NCBI RefSeq assembly: GCF_963082655.1
Contig: NC_081556.1
Coordinates: 158,602,448 to 158,666,447, forward strand
Direction of reading: 5' to 3'
Origin: Stomoxys calcitrans
Taxonomy: Eukaryota; Arthropoda; Insecta; Diptera; Muscidae
Length of the DNA stretch: 64,000 bases
The notes under the pieces were generated by a model. That model did no database searches. It saw only the letters and a program-made list of their open reading frames with translations, and had not been told where the DNA came from. Positions 18,141 to 29,800 of the stretch are shown here, piece by piece. Within the stretch, counting starts at the first letter, position 1, and every line of letters begins with the position of its first letter. The position numbers and the translations under genes were made by a program.

Positions 18141-20584
18141 TTGGCTTTAACACTTATATTACAATCTGAACATAGTTGGGTTATTTGGAATTTCCAGGTT
18201 GTGAACTATAATTTAAAAGTGCCATATTTGTATATTTTCAAATATTGCGCCATAATGGTTGCATGTCCACTTAAAGCACAAAATTGATGTTTAGAATGGG
18301 ATGCATTATCAATGCGAACGTCAAGTACACTTTAAAAACAACACAGACATTAATTGTTGGTATTTGCTCTTTGAGGTGAAGATTCCATCGAATTGTTAAA
18401 TGGTGATTCACAGATTTTGATAACACTTTGTACAAAAACATTTTGTTGTTCTAGGTATTTCCAGATGATGTCACAGAATTATCGCATTTCAAATATTTCG
18501 ACAGGTCTAATAGGGTTCCATGGAAGATTATGTTTATATACCAAAAATATATAGAGGTATCAAATCTGTGAATGATTTCTTTTTAGATGCTATCCAATAA
18601 TGTCAATTATATTCGAATAAAAAGTGCTTATTCTATTGCAATGATTTTGCCTAAGTTTAACTCCTACTAGTTGATGACATACTCACTATGGAATAGTTTG
18701 ATAACATTTCTTAACAATAATTCCGCAATAATTCATTTGAGAGGGATACGATTGCTAACTATAGATTATAATGGGCTTGCTTTGTAGCGGAAGACCTACT
18801 ACTAAACAATTCCCGCCACGTATGAGAAGCATTCTATGGGAATGACCGAAACGTGCAAACGAAAATTAAATAAAAATTTGCTTATGTTATGTATAAAAAA
18901 AAAACAAAAAAATCATTTTTATGAAAAAGGAAATAACCTATAGCAGAACGACAACTTTCCATAACCTACAGCAGAACGACAACTTACTATTCAGGTTTAA
19001 AAGACACATTTCATTTTTGTTCCCCAAACTAATTGAGGTTCACTTTTTTATGTCATTATGGGCAACCCTCCAGACCTTCTGTCTCAGCAGTTGATGCCAT
19101 TTGGGAAATTTTCTTCCATTATTTTAAAAAGACCTAGCAAATGTTGATAAATGCATATACACCTATAAAAGACGATCGTATCAAAACCAAGTCGAGCACT
19201 TGGAAATAAATAATAAAACATCGCCATGTGTGCATGTAGGTAATATTAGAATGTTGCTCACTAGCGTAACAAGCCAAATTCCAGGGTGGACTAGAACCAA
19301 TTGAAAAGTTAGAAAATGTCAAAATGTAGCTTTAAATATCCTGGGGAGTTGAAACTTTTTCTCCCACCAGTGGCCTTTCTACGCTTATGGAATCGACTGT
19401 GTAAATTTACATTCACTTAAGCTGGTTTTCCTTGGTCGGAAATAAGTTTCGCAGATATGCATTGATAAGCGAGTTAAAAACCGGTAAATTAATCGCTCTT
19501 GACGAGCAAATGATGTCGCATCTGCCAAATGTAAACAATGTTTTGTAAAAATAAAAAAAAAATATATATTATACAATTAAACATTCAATAATAATAAAAA
19601 TAACAACAACAACAGCGGCAGCTACACAATAACAAAGGCACACAACGCGAACTTACCGCGTGCTGAATGGGATGCGATAGTGCGAGCGAAGAGCACAAAA
19701 GTTAGTTGGTTAGTAGTGGCGTCAGCTGCGGGAATTTGGCATTCACTGATAAACTCTCAGTAAATAGGAAAAACGTTGAGATGCGTCGGTCTTATTGGTC
19801 GACTGATTTGTATGCTAAGACATAGTTTTTCATGGAGACATAACATAACATAATGTGATAACTCGTATAATATCTATGATATAAAGTTTGAGGAAATGGG
19901 AGAAAATCACTTGTGAAAGGAACAAACGAATGCAGTGAAGAAACAAACAAAAATGCTATCCATAGTCAATGAATTTTCTCCTTGAAAGTCCAGTCAACAG
20001 CGAATATTCATCAATCTACTTGGCAGCCACCCGATTGATCATATTGGGAGGCATATAGAAGGCTTTGCAATCTCTTTAGTGTGTAAGACTTACTCGTGCT
20101 TTTTTGAACCAGATAAGGTTTGTACCAGTTTTAGCATATAGAGTAATGAGTTAACATAATCTTGACGTCACTAATCTACATACCCAACAAACAACCACTC
20201 ATTGTCCTAATGCTTTCACCGTTAAATGGTCATGTATTGTCATTGTTTTTATCATTTAATCGCAAAATGCTTAAACCTTGCCCAATTACAATTAATAAAT
20301 ATTAAAAATCCTGCCTTAGAAAGAATTTTGAAAAACATTTAAGAGCTAAGGCAACAAATGCCAATGGGTTACCAGCTGCTTTGCTCATCAAGTGATCATA
20401 TGCTGGTATGATTGATTTGAAAGATATTTATAATGTACAAGAAAAGTAGACAAGTTATTATGTCTCTATTGGAAATAGGCTTGCCAGATTCTTAAAGCGG
20501 TAATTGAGGAAACTCTAATCTATAAATAGGGATTGATTAGTCGGAATTCTCAAAAAGAAAACGAAAAATAAATCACAATCCAAG
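18141..20584. other. Mostly unique sequence, no supported coding exon
   Basis: About 2.4 kb are free of the dispersed families seen elsewhere. It holds A-rich runs, a short AAC-repeat near 19600 and one possible minus-strand first exon (19657-19747, listed separately). No coding exon can be supported. Confidence 0.5.
19657..19747 (-). promoter_or_regulatory. Possible minus-strand promoter and non-coding first exon
   Basis: Read on the minus strand, an initiator-like TCAGTG (19744-19749) is followed by about 90 GC-richer bases with only a tiny upstream frame (ATG to TGA in seven codons), then a consensus donor CGCG|GTAAGT at 19657. The stretch stands out from its AT-rich surroundings. There is no clear TATA box, and I find no matching downstream coding exon, so this is only a candidate. 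Confidence 0.25.
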
Positions 20585-20587
20585 ATT

Positions 20588-21405
20588 TAACAAGTAAAAA
20601 GGCATGAAGTTCGGCCGGGCCGAACTGTGGATATCTACCACCTCGGGTATATATGTAAACTACATTTCGACACAATCCGCTGAAAATTGGATAACTTAAG
20701 AACCCCAATTCGGCACGGATATTGAGTGGTCTAATATATATGTCTCAATTCAATTTTGTAGAACAAAATATTGGTATTTTTGGCAGATATATCCAATTAT
20801 AAACCGATCTGAACCATATTAAGGTCGGATATCTTGAGGCTCAGAAAACTCACTGTTGCAAATTTCAGCAAAATCGGCTAATAAATAAAGCTTTTATGGG
20901 CTTCAAAGCCCTTATCGGCAGATCAGTCTATATAAATATAGTCCGATCTGTACCATATTTGGGTCGGATGTTGGAAGGTCTTAACCAACTCACTGTTTCA
21001 AATTTCAGCGAGATTGGGTAATAAATAAAGCTTTTATGGGCTTCAGTCCCTTTATCGGCAGAACGGTATATATGGCAGCTATATCCAAATATAGTGCGAT
21101 CTGAACCATATTTAAGTCGGATGTTGAAAGGCCTTAACCTACTCACTGTTTCAAATTTCAGCGAAATCGAGTAATATATAGAACTTTTATTGGCTTCAGA
21201 CCCTTTTCGGCAGATCGGTCTATATGGCAGCTATATCTAAATATAGTCCGATCTCAACCATATTTAGGTAAGATGTCGGGAGGCTTAAAATAATTCACGC
21301 TTGCAAATTTCAGCGAAATCGGGTAATAAATAAAGCTTTTATGGCCTTCAAATCCTTTATCGGGAGATCGGTCTATATGGCAGCTATATCTAAACATAAA
21401 TAAAT
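20588..21405 (+). repeat. R-C repeat copy, 3'-truncated
   Basis: It starts CAAGTAAAAAGGCATGAAGT with the perfect palindrome TTCGGCCGGGCCGAA and TATCTACCACCTCGGGTATA. It continues as about four modules of roughly 180 bp, each with GGCAGCTATATCTAAATATA and GCGAAATCGGGTAATAAATA. The characteristic GACAGAC tail and end box are absent. Confidence 0.85.
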
Positions 21406-21576
21406 CAATAATTTGAGAGGGTCGTCTTGTTAAGGATAAATCAGTGGAGTTTTTGTATGCCCGGGTATGCAGAAGAGCAAGCGCGTCGCCCTGCGGAGAT
21501 TGTTCTTCGCTGATTAGAGAGACCCTTAGACACAAAAAAGCCCTCCATAACATGCGAGCAGTTTATCGTGTAGGTA

Positions 21577-21640
21577 CAGGTGAACTTCTGTTATCCGGGC
21601 CTCTATTAACCGGTTACCCCTGTTAACCGACATGCTGTGC
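21577..21640 (+). mobile_element. Possible pogo/Tigger-type terminal repeat
   Basis: After a TA, CAGGTGAACTTCTGTTATCC and GGGCCTCTATTAACCGG resemble the ends of pogo/Tigger elements, which begin CAG and contain repeated GTTATCCGG-like strings. Related ACCTCTATTA and TTAACCG strings recur to 21690. I cannot find the opposite end, so the extent is unknown. Confidence 0.3.
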
Positions 21641-22839
21641 TTTTCATTTCGGACCTCCTTTAACCGTGGTTTACCTCTATTATCGATGCTTTAATAATGC
21701 TCCCTTTATAATCCGTTCTTACCTCTTTATTTGTGCTCCACACTTGATGTAAAATTCTAGAATTTCCCAAAAGAGGTCGTAAATTTCTTCCAATACAGAA
21801 CAAATTGGAACTGATAAAAAAAACACAGTAAATACACATCTCCAATGGTTTGTTATCAAACAAATATGATGTAGGTAAACAAACTTTACTTACTCGTATG
21901 CCTCTAGAAGAGAATCTATGGATAGTTTGAAATGGACCCGGAAGTAACAACATTTACAAAACATCGGTTTCGATAAGAGTGCAAAGTGCTTTTGCTTTTA
22001 GATAAGTGTAAACACAACTTGATGTAAATGTTCTGATATCTGTAAAAGTTATCATAGCCTTTCGCCCACAGAATTCCACAGGCTTACTTCAGCCGAAGAA
22101 TCAAGGGGCAATCTGAAGCTTTATACACCGTAAACCAATCATCCAAAAACGTTTTCTTACAAACAGCAGACGTGATTTCGCCAAGTCTTAGAGTACAGCT
22201 GCTACAATTTTGGACAATGTTATACCTCAATTTAAGAACAACCTGCTATCCCAAGATAACAAAAATGGGAATTATGCTGCTGTTATATAATCAAACATTG
22301 TAATAATGACTCGATGTTCAATTAATTCCCTCTCAAAGTAGATGGATTGCGATTGATGTCACATCCTGTGCTATTGTATCTGATGTCACAATACATGTGG
22401 TTAAACAGGGCAAATAATACGAGACTGATACGGATTCCGAAGAATCAGAAGAAGGAAACTCAAATGACCCAGAAAGCCCCCCATAAGCTCAAGCAGTAGA
22501 GGCATAAGGGACTGATAAAAAACCCGTTATTTAAAGTTTTCCAAAAGGATTTATTTGACAAAGACTAACTTGTCCCCTTCAAAGTAATACTAACACCGTC
22601 CTTCTGTTTGTAACTCATCGAAGTTAAGATCTGAGACTCAGCAATGGTCTAATAAAAAAATAACTGTTATTTAATTCTTCTTTAAAGTATTTAGTTTTGT
22701 ATCAATAACCATCAAAGCAATTCCTCTCAGATGTTTTTTCCAATCCTAGACAATTCTGAAACGAGCTTTTTGGTCACACCAAACTTTATACAGTTTCTTT
22801 GATCCATTTTTCGAAACTACAAACATTATTAACTAAATA
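21641..22839. other. Unassigned sequence, possibly inside a decayed DNA transposon
   Basis: I find no intact frame. A polar stretch near 22430-22490 (codons for SEESEEGNSNDPESPP) might come from a transposase or host exon, but I cannot support either. Confidence 0.35.
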
Positions 22840-23717
22840 CAAGGATTGCCTTTTATATTTCGGGATTAGAGAACACAAAAACAAATATTAATCATCGAAA
22901 AATCGCTTTATTGTTTTTCAAAATATTCCCCACTAAGATCTATACACTTTTGCAAGCGTTTGAACCAATTGTCGAAGTACTTTTGTCACTCTGATTGAGG
23001 TATCTCCAAAACATTCATTCTGAAAGCATCAACCGCTTCTTCAGTTGTCGAAAACGTTATTTTTTTATGTACGGGAATAAAAAGAAGTCATTCGATGCCA
23101 AGTCAGGACTATACGCCATATACTCATAAAATCGATGTTTTGAGTGTTCGAAATGTAGTTGTTTCGTACAAATTGGGTGGAATCCAACGCGAAAAAAATA
23201 TTTTTACGGTCAAATATTCATGCAATATTGAATGTATGCTAATGCCTAAAGTTATCTCAATCTCACGATACTTCACATGACGTTCTTGCAATATCAGTTG
23301 GCGCACACCATCAATGGTTTTTTGAACTACAACTGATTTTGGCCGACCTTCACAAAATTCGTTTTGAAGTGAAATACATAAAATAGGACTCGGTTGAATT
23401 CACCATACCATCGATAAATAATGGTCCTTGACGGAGTTTCATCGCCAAAAATTGAACTAAGTTCATCGATGTACTGTTGTTGAGTTAATCCACGTCGAAA
23501 GTTGTAAAAAATAATCGCACGAAAATGTTCACGATTTAATTCCATTTTTTGGGAGAGATGAATCTTTTAAGTTACTGTAAACAACACAAATAACACTCGT
23601 ATGTCAAAACGTTCTCAGTACGTATAACCTCAAAAATTTCAAATGTTCGATAGAGCTGTCAGTTGGCAGATGGCAATACAAAGGTTTCTAATCCCGAAAT
23701 ATAAAAGGCAACCCTCG
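22840..23717 (-). mobile_element. Internally deleted mariner element (878 bp)
   Basis: The inverted ends match over about 30 bp (left AAGGATTGCCTTTTATATTT then CGGGATTAG; right complement AGGGTTGCCTTTTATATTTC) and TA flanks both. On the minus strand a transposase begins at 23545 with MELNREHFRAIIFYNFRRGL, including GLTQQQYIDEL, the N-terminal helix-turn-helix region of mariner proteins. Later frames include a second DNA-binding segment (IEITLGISIHSILHE) and, near 23070-23110, YSPDLASNDFFLFPYI, the mariner motif carrying the last catalytic Asp (YSPDLAPxDF in the family). The middle third, with the first two catalytic Asp residues, is missing and frames are shifted. It is dead but may be mobilisable if its ends still work. 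Confidence 0.85.
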
Positions 23718-24394
23718 TATCTGTCAAAAACAAACCGACGAAAAAACGAACGAACAAGTAAACAAAAAAAAACGAAATTTTAAAAGTTGTCTCTCTCAAA
23801 TAAAATTTTGACACCAAAGACTCCTTTTGCATACGGACTTCTGTAAACCCTTCTTTTGGCTATGAGAAGGAAGGCCTTATATTTTTGGACACGCCTTCGT
23901 AAATAGCAAGGAGTAGGGAAGATCTCTGGCATGTCTTTTGTCTGCAAAACAGCACGATTTTTCGTGCTAAGCCGGAATATCGAGGTACGGACAAATGGCA
24001 CAGAAATGGTATGCGGACACATGGACTTGGCTAAGCCGAATAAGGAAGAATTTCTAAGTGAACTTTGTTTACGATTTTCATTCTAGGGCCCAAACTCCTC
24101 AACTGGATCTCTTAGAGAATACTACATTCAACTTGGTCCGTCGTGGCGGCACGCGTTATCGTTAAGCGATTGCCATAATAGTTCGTATTTAGCTTATTGG
24201 GATCAAAAGAAAAAGAATAGAGGGCATGTGTTTCCCTTTATAGCGTGGTCTTGTCTAGTGGACACTTTCATTCATAAACGCCTGCCTCTAACTAGAGTAT
24301 CGAAATGTACCAAAAGTGGCTTTAAGTTTACTCACCTTATTGGTGAACTACGATTTCACCTTAATTGTAAGTTAATACGTACAATTGATTTAGT
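23718..24394. other. No recognisable feature
   Basis: About 680 bp between mariner and R-B. It has short open stretches on both strands without family resemblance or splice support. Confidence 0.4.
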
Positions 24395-24395
24395 A

Positions 24396-24869
24396 ACAAG
24401 AAAGGAAAGGCAAAAGTCTTGCGGCGCCGACCTTCACCTACCCTTTAAGTGGAACTTGCGAGCTATATCTTATTCTGAATCGGTGGAGGTTTTCAGATAG
24501 GTTATAAAATAATTCGTATCAAATTTCGAGCAAATGTTTTCAAAGTTGTCATAACCAAGGCTCTATATGTGCAAATAGGGTGGTGTATATGTATGTATAT
24601 GGAAGCTAAATAGAAATCGGAATAGATTTTGATAAAATTGAACAAAAATGTGTATTGTCATAAGAGATTTAAATATCCTATGTCAAGTTTCGTGACAATC
24701 GATTGACAAATGAACTATTGAAATGTATTATTGAAATATTACTCAAAATCGGTTGAACATATATATGGCAGCTATATTTAAATCTGAACCAATTTCGACC
24801 AAAATGCAAAATTTTGGGAAGATTGGTGTATAAATGTGTTTGCAGTGGCTCCAGAAGTGAAAATCGGGC

Positions 24870-24918
<49 letters not shown>

Positions 24919-24945
24919 CTATATCTAAATCTGAACCGATAATAA
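24396..24945 (+). repeat. R-B repeat copy, partial
   Basis: It starts with AGAAAGGAAAGGCAAAAGTC and a degraded palindrome (TTGCGGCGCCGAC). R-B modules with GCAGCTATATTTAAATCTGA follow, interrupted by the TA microsatellite at its right end. Confidence 0.7.
24872..24913. repeat. TA microsatellite
   Basis: An uninterrupted AT/TA dinucleotide run of about 42 bp. The same short run (ATATATATGAGAGCTATATC) in other R-B copies is the likely seed from which it expanded. Confidence 0.95.
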
Positions 24946-24954
24946 TATAACAAA

Positions 24955-26040
24955 TAGAAGCGTGCTAAGTTCGGCGCTGCCGAATCATATATACCCTAAA
25001 AAATGGATCGTATTTGTCAAGGTCTTTGCCCAGTATCTCTTTATAGGCAAACAAACAATAATGGATAAAAATTGCCATGCGGTTGGAGTCATATCAGGTA
25101 ATGGGCCGTTTCGGACCATATTTAGTTTGGATGTTAGAGACCATAGTAGAAGTCATTGCGCAAAATGTCAGCCCAATCGGATTTTGCTCAAGAAATAATA
25201 TCGGATGATCAGTTTATATGGGAGCTATATCAGATTATAGACCGATACAGACCATATTTAGCACTGAAGTTGATGGTCATAGCAGAAGTTCAGCCAAATT
25301 GTATTAAAATTGGGTCCTCTATAGGCTCAAGAAGTATAATCGGGAGATCATTATTTTATATGGGAGTTATATCAGGTTATGAACCGATTTCAAGCGTATT
25401 TGGCATAGTTGTTGAAAGTAAAAACTAATTACTTTATGCTAAATTTTAGCCAAATCGGATAATAAGTGCACTAGTAGCTCAAGCTATATCAAGTTGGAGG
25501 CCACCGTAGCGCAGAGGTTAGCAGGCGAGACCATTAAAAAAAATTTTTCAGCGGTGGTTTTCCCCTCCTAATGCTGGGAACATTTGTGAGGTATTATGCC
25601 ATGTTTAACTTCTCTCCAAACAGGTGTCGCACTGCGACACGCAGTTCGGACTCGGCTATAAAAAGGAGGGCCTTATCATTAGACTTAAACTTAAATCGGA
25701 CTGCACTCATTGATATGTGAGAAGTTTGTCCCTGTTAATTAGTGGAATGTTCCTGGGCAAAATTTGCATTTTGCAACACAGTTGTTGGAAGTCTTACAAA
25801 GACACTTCATACAAAATGTCATCCAAATCGGATTAGAATTGCTCTCTCTAGAGGTTTAAGAAGTATGATCGGGAGATCGGTTTTTATGGGAGCTATATCA
25901 AAACATGGACCAATGTGGCTCGTTAACAATCACAATCGACATAGGAAGAAAATAGGAAGTATTCGAAAGTTACTTTATTGGATCTCAGATCAATATTTCG
26001 ATTTGTTACAAACGGAATGACGAAATAAGTATACCCCCAT
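24955..26040 (+). repeat. R-A repeat copy with SINE-1 insertion
   Basis: It starts AAGCGTGCTAAGTTCGGCG with a damaged palindrome and TATATACCCTAAAAAATGGA. Several R-A modules follow, then the SINE at 25497-25775, further modules, and an end with ACCCCCATCCTACGGGTATA. The GACGGACA segment of the tail is deleted. Confidence 0.85.
25497..25775 (+). repeat. SINE-1 copy inside R-A
   Basis: It begins GGAGGCCACCGTAGCGCAG (A-box region, TAGCGCAGAGGTTAGC). The B box region is deleted between GCAGGCGAGACC and the body (AGCGGTGGTTTTCCCCTCC). The tail ends TGGGCAAAATTTGCATTTTG. Confidence 0.85.
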
Positions 26041-26262
26041 CCTACGGGTATAACAATAATATAATATGCCTCCTATCCAAAGGTAAACCAAAATCGTTAC
26101 ACCGACATGATGCCCCATGACTCGTGTCTATCACTGCATTGCCCATCCTTTAGATTATAATCATCTTACACAAATTCCCATTCAGTTGAAATATATGTTC
26201 ATAGAAGTGTAGGTGATGCTAGACTGCCAATCTGTGTTGGGTACTTTACAACAGCGCTCATA
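26041..26262. other. Intergenic, upstream flank of gene 2
   Basis: Unique sequence between the R-A copy and the CT tract of the gene 2 promoter region; nothing else is assignable. Confidence 0.45.
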
Positions 26263-26293
<31 letters not shown>

Positions 26294-26301
26294 TGTCTCT
26301 G
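26263..26301. promoter_or_regulatory. CT/GA tract upstream of gene 2
   Basis: A CT-dinucleotide run (26263-26287) extends as CACTCTCTGTCTCTGG. In Drosophila such GAGA tracts bind GAGA factor and keep promoters open. This one lies about 215-250 bp upstream of the inferred start site, so a similar role is plausible but inferred. Confidence 0.5.
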
Positions 26302-26480
26302 GCCACAATCCGCCTCTAAGCACTTGGTTGTTGATCGCTTTTCAAATTGAATTTCAGTGACAGTTGTGCAAAAGATTTCACTTAGTCCAATACGCCTCAA
26401 AATTAAATCGCGTCGAACGCAAAGTGTTGTGTCGTGGAAAAAAAGCTAGTGGACGTGCCTTAAATATTTTCAAATTTGTT

Positions 26481-26518
26481 TATAAAAAGATTCGTCGAAC
26501 AATTTAGAACATTCAGTT
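26481..26518 (+). promoter_or_regulatory. Core promoter of gene 2: TATA box and initiator
   Basis: TATAAAAAG starts at 26481 and the fly initiator consensus TCAGTT lies at 26513-26518, placing the start site at A26515. The TATA box begins 34 bp upstream, close to the usual spacing. No clear downstream promoter element is seen at +28. Confidence 0.7.
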
Positions 26519-26673
26519 GAGAGCGATCCGCGGTGAACCAAACAAGTGGTCAAAAAATCAAGAAAAATAAAAGGAAAATTTGTACCAAGACAAATAAAAA
26601 CAACTAAAACATTGCACACACATTTTGAAGATAATCAAATAAAAAAAAAAAACATCCCAAAAGAAGAAAGTGA
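26515..26673 (+). other. Gene 2 5' UTR
   Basis: About 159 bases of A-rich leader run between the inferred start site and the first ATG. I see no ATG ahead of 26674 in the leader, which supports that start. Confidence 0.6.
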
Positions 26674-26803
26674 ATGATAATGTCTTGTAAATCACTTTGG
26701 TATATGAGCGGCGTGTTGGTGTTGATCACATTGATGACGATCACTCCACTCATCCGGGCCGACATTGAAAACAATGAAGTCAGTGATGCTCCCGAATATC
26801 AAA
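26674..26803 (+). CDS. Gene 2, exon 1 coding part (signal peptide)
   Basis: It encodes residues 1-43 plus the first base of codon 44: a signal peptide, then a short acidic stretch (DIENNEVSDAPEYQ). The donor AAA|GTACGT follows at 26804. Splice phase is 1. Confidence 0.85.
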
Positions 26804-29800
26804 GTACGTATGGATGAATGAATTTTGATATTAATTTTGCCACCAACAGCCGAAAGAGTGACAAGCAGTGATTCTGGGAACTTTCTGTTATCAGTAATGA
26901 ACTTTTGATCTGTTTTCCTATGGTCTTGGTCGTGGTCACGGTTGTTTTGGTTGATATTTGTCGCTTTCCATTGCAAAAAAGGGGAGGCACATGTATTGTA
27001 GATAGACAGACAGCCGGACGTACGTACATACGTACGTAAATATATTTGAATATTTACCAAGAAAAACGAAAACACTTTAAATGTTTTTACAATTGCGCAA
27101 TTGTGTACCGATACGCCAAGTGAAACGCACTGATTTCATATCTATTTTTACCCCACGAAGCCCTGACATTGACTGCATGTGCACGAGACAACCGCTGATG
27201 GATGATCGTATGGTTGACACAGTTACCAAACCTATCGAAGCCAAATTGTGAAAGTAGTGCATGTGATCTTGTTTTTATTTGTTTTGAAAGTGCGTTAAAA
27301 GAACTGTCACTGTTAAATGCAATGTAATCCGCAGGCGAATGTTTTTCATTGTTTCGCTTGGCGCGCCTTAACTATGTGGCTTAGAGAACTAAACTCTTTG
27401 GAAGAATTTATTTTAGAAGATGTATCAGTAAGTTAGAGTAATGTCAGAAGCTGAAGTAAAACACCTTTGGGATTGTATTTCAATTGAAATTTTACATACA
27501 AAAATTTTTACCCATCATAAATTTTGCTTTGTCATTTAAGTTTTGCTTTTGTTTTTACGATGACATAAAATGTTTGAGAATTTACTTCGGCAATAAATTT
27601 TAGAATAAAACATCCTATTATCGAAGCTTAACGGCTGTATTCACCAAAACTTAATGAAGCCTTAAGGTACGTTTATTTGACAATTCAAAAAAACTTATTT
27701 CAAATCTACAGCAAATATTGTGAATAACGTTTGCAAAAATCGTATGGATTCTTAAGTGAATAATGTTTATACTCTGCATCACAATATGGGCGTGTATTCT
27801 AACTTTGTCATTCCGTTTGGAGCAAAATGAAAATATTGATCTTAGCACCCTGTAAAGTATATATGTATATACATACATATATATAAGAATGACTTTCGAA
27901 GTCGTTCTGGCGATTGCCAGTTATGGCTCGAATTGGCCAAAAACCTCTTATATGGCTCTATTTTCCAAAGGGTTCAGACAGCTAAAGGGCTCAATAAGTA
28001 AAATCGTGAGTTGTTTTATCTGTGGTTATATAGCTATTGACTGATTTATCTGAACTTTGATTAGCATTGATGTTGAAGGCTATAAATGTACTGTGAGTAT
28101 TTCAGTTCAGCCCAATTATAGAAATTGAGGTTCACTTGCAACTCCAAAAGCTTGCATTGATATGAAGTGCATTGGTAATGAAGAAATAAAAGTCCAGCCT
28201 ACATTTAAAATAAGTGTTTTTGCAGAAGTTTTGAATGGAGATAGTTCGAAAGTTAGCGTGTTTCCGACAGACGGACGGACAGGCCTAGACTAACTCAAAA
28301 TGTCACGTCGATCCAAAAAAAATATACGTGTTTTGTGACAATAAATTGAGAAATTTTATACGGAATGGCTATGTTAGTAAACCCTCATCCCACGGTGGAG
28401 GTAATTTGTATACCTCCAAAACCTGAATGATTGGGAGACAGGGCCTTTAATTTTACGACGATCGGGGGCAGTCTGAAAGGTATGTCTTAATTTCATGACA
28501 TAGTACATTTTTTATAATAATAAACTTCCTTAGCCTTTTTAAATGTAAGTGGCTCTTATTGCCACCAGAAAAATTAGCAAAAACTGTCTGCTGATTTCAT
28601 ACCAAATACGATACCAAATTTTTCTAAACTTCCAAACCACAACATACATTCTATGCAATTTTGGACATACAGTTTCGTTCCAAAACAAAAATATGATTTT
28701 AGTAGTTATTTTATCTGCTGTTATTTCAAATAAAAAAAAGGATTTCAAATGTTGTTGCTTTTAGTTTGGCTTGAGGTCATATGTGAAAAATATCTATTAA
28801 CCAGTAAGGAAAGGCAAAAGTCGGGCGAAGCCGACTATATTATACCCTACACCAGCGAGTATCCGCAATACTTTTAATAGATAGCACTTATATCAAAATT
28901 AAGTCTGACTTTAATTTTACATACCTATTGAAATATTGAATAGAACCTTATACGATTTTCTTACGATGGTACGAAAATTCTGGCTTCTATAGCATTAAAA
29001 GTAGAAACGCATAAAAGATATATATGGGAGTTTTATCTAAATCTGTTTTATCTAAATTCGATTTTGATGAAATTTTGCACACGCATTGGGATGTCAATTA
29101 AACCATCTTATGAAAAATTTTGTAGAGATCGGACCAAAATTGTGGCTTATTAAAAGGCCATATCGGATAAAAAATATATATGCGAGCTATATCTAAATCT
29201 GGACCGATTTTTATGGAACTTTGCACACATATGAGAACGTTGAATCAAAAATGCTCCATGCCAAATTTTGTAAGGTTGGGACCAAAATTGTGGCTACTAC
29301 AGCTTTAAAAGGGGATATCGGATGAAAGATATACATGGGAGCTTTACATAAATCTGATCCGATTATGATGACATTTTGCACATATATTATTGGGACGTCA
29401 CAAAAAGCACTTTGTGCCAAATTTTGTAAAGATCGGACCGAAATTGTGCCTTCTACCGCCTTTATAGTTCAAATCGGACGAATGTTATATATGGGAGCTA
29501 TATCTAAATCTGAACCGATTAAGATGAAATTTTGTACACATATTGGGACGTCACATAGAACATTAAATGCCAAATTAGGTAGAGATCGCACCAAAATTGG
29601 GGCTTCTACAGCTTTAAACTGGCACATCGGATGAAAGATATATATGGGAGCTATATCTAAATCTGAACCGATTTTTTTTAAAATTAATAGCGTTCGTCCT
29701 TGGACCAAAAAAGACACTTATGCAAAATTTTGTAAAAATCGGACAACAAATGCGACCTGTTCCTTGATTACAAGAATACATGGACAGACAGACAGATGGA

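Noticed and set aside
20588..21405. Regularly spaced repeats suggestive of a CRISPR-like or satellite array
   Set aside because: The modules are diverged, 120-180 bp long, and bounded by the same ends as dispersed copies elsewhere; it is an R-C element.
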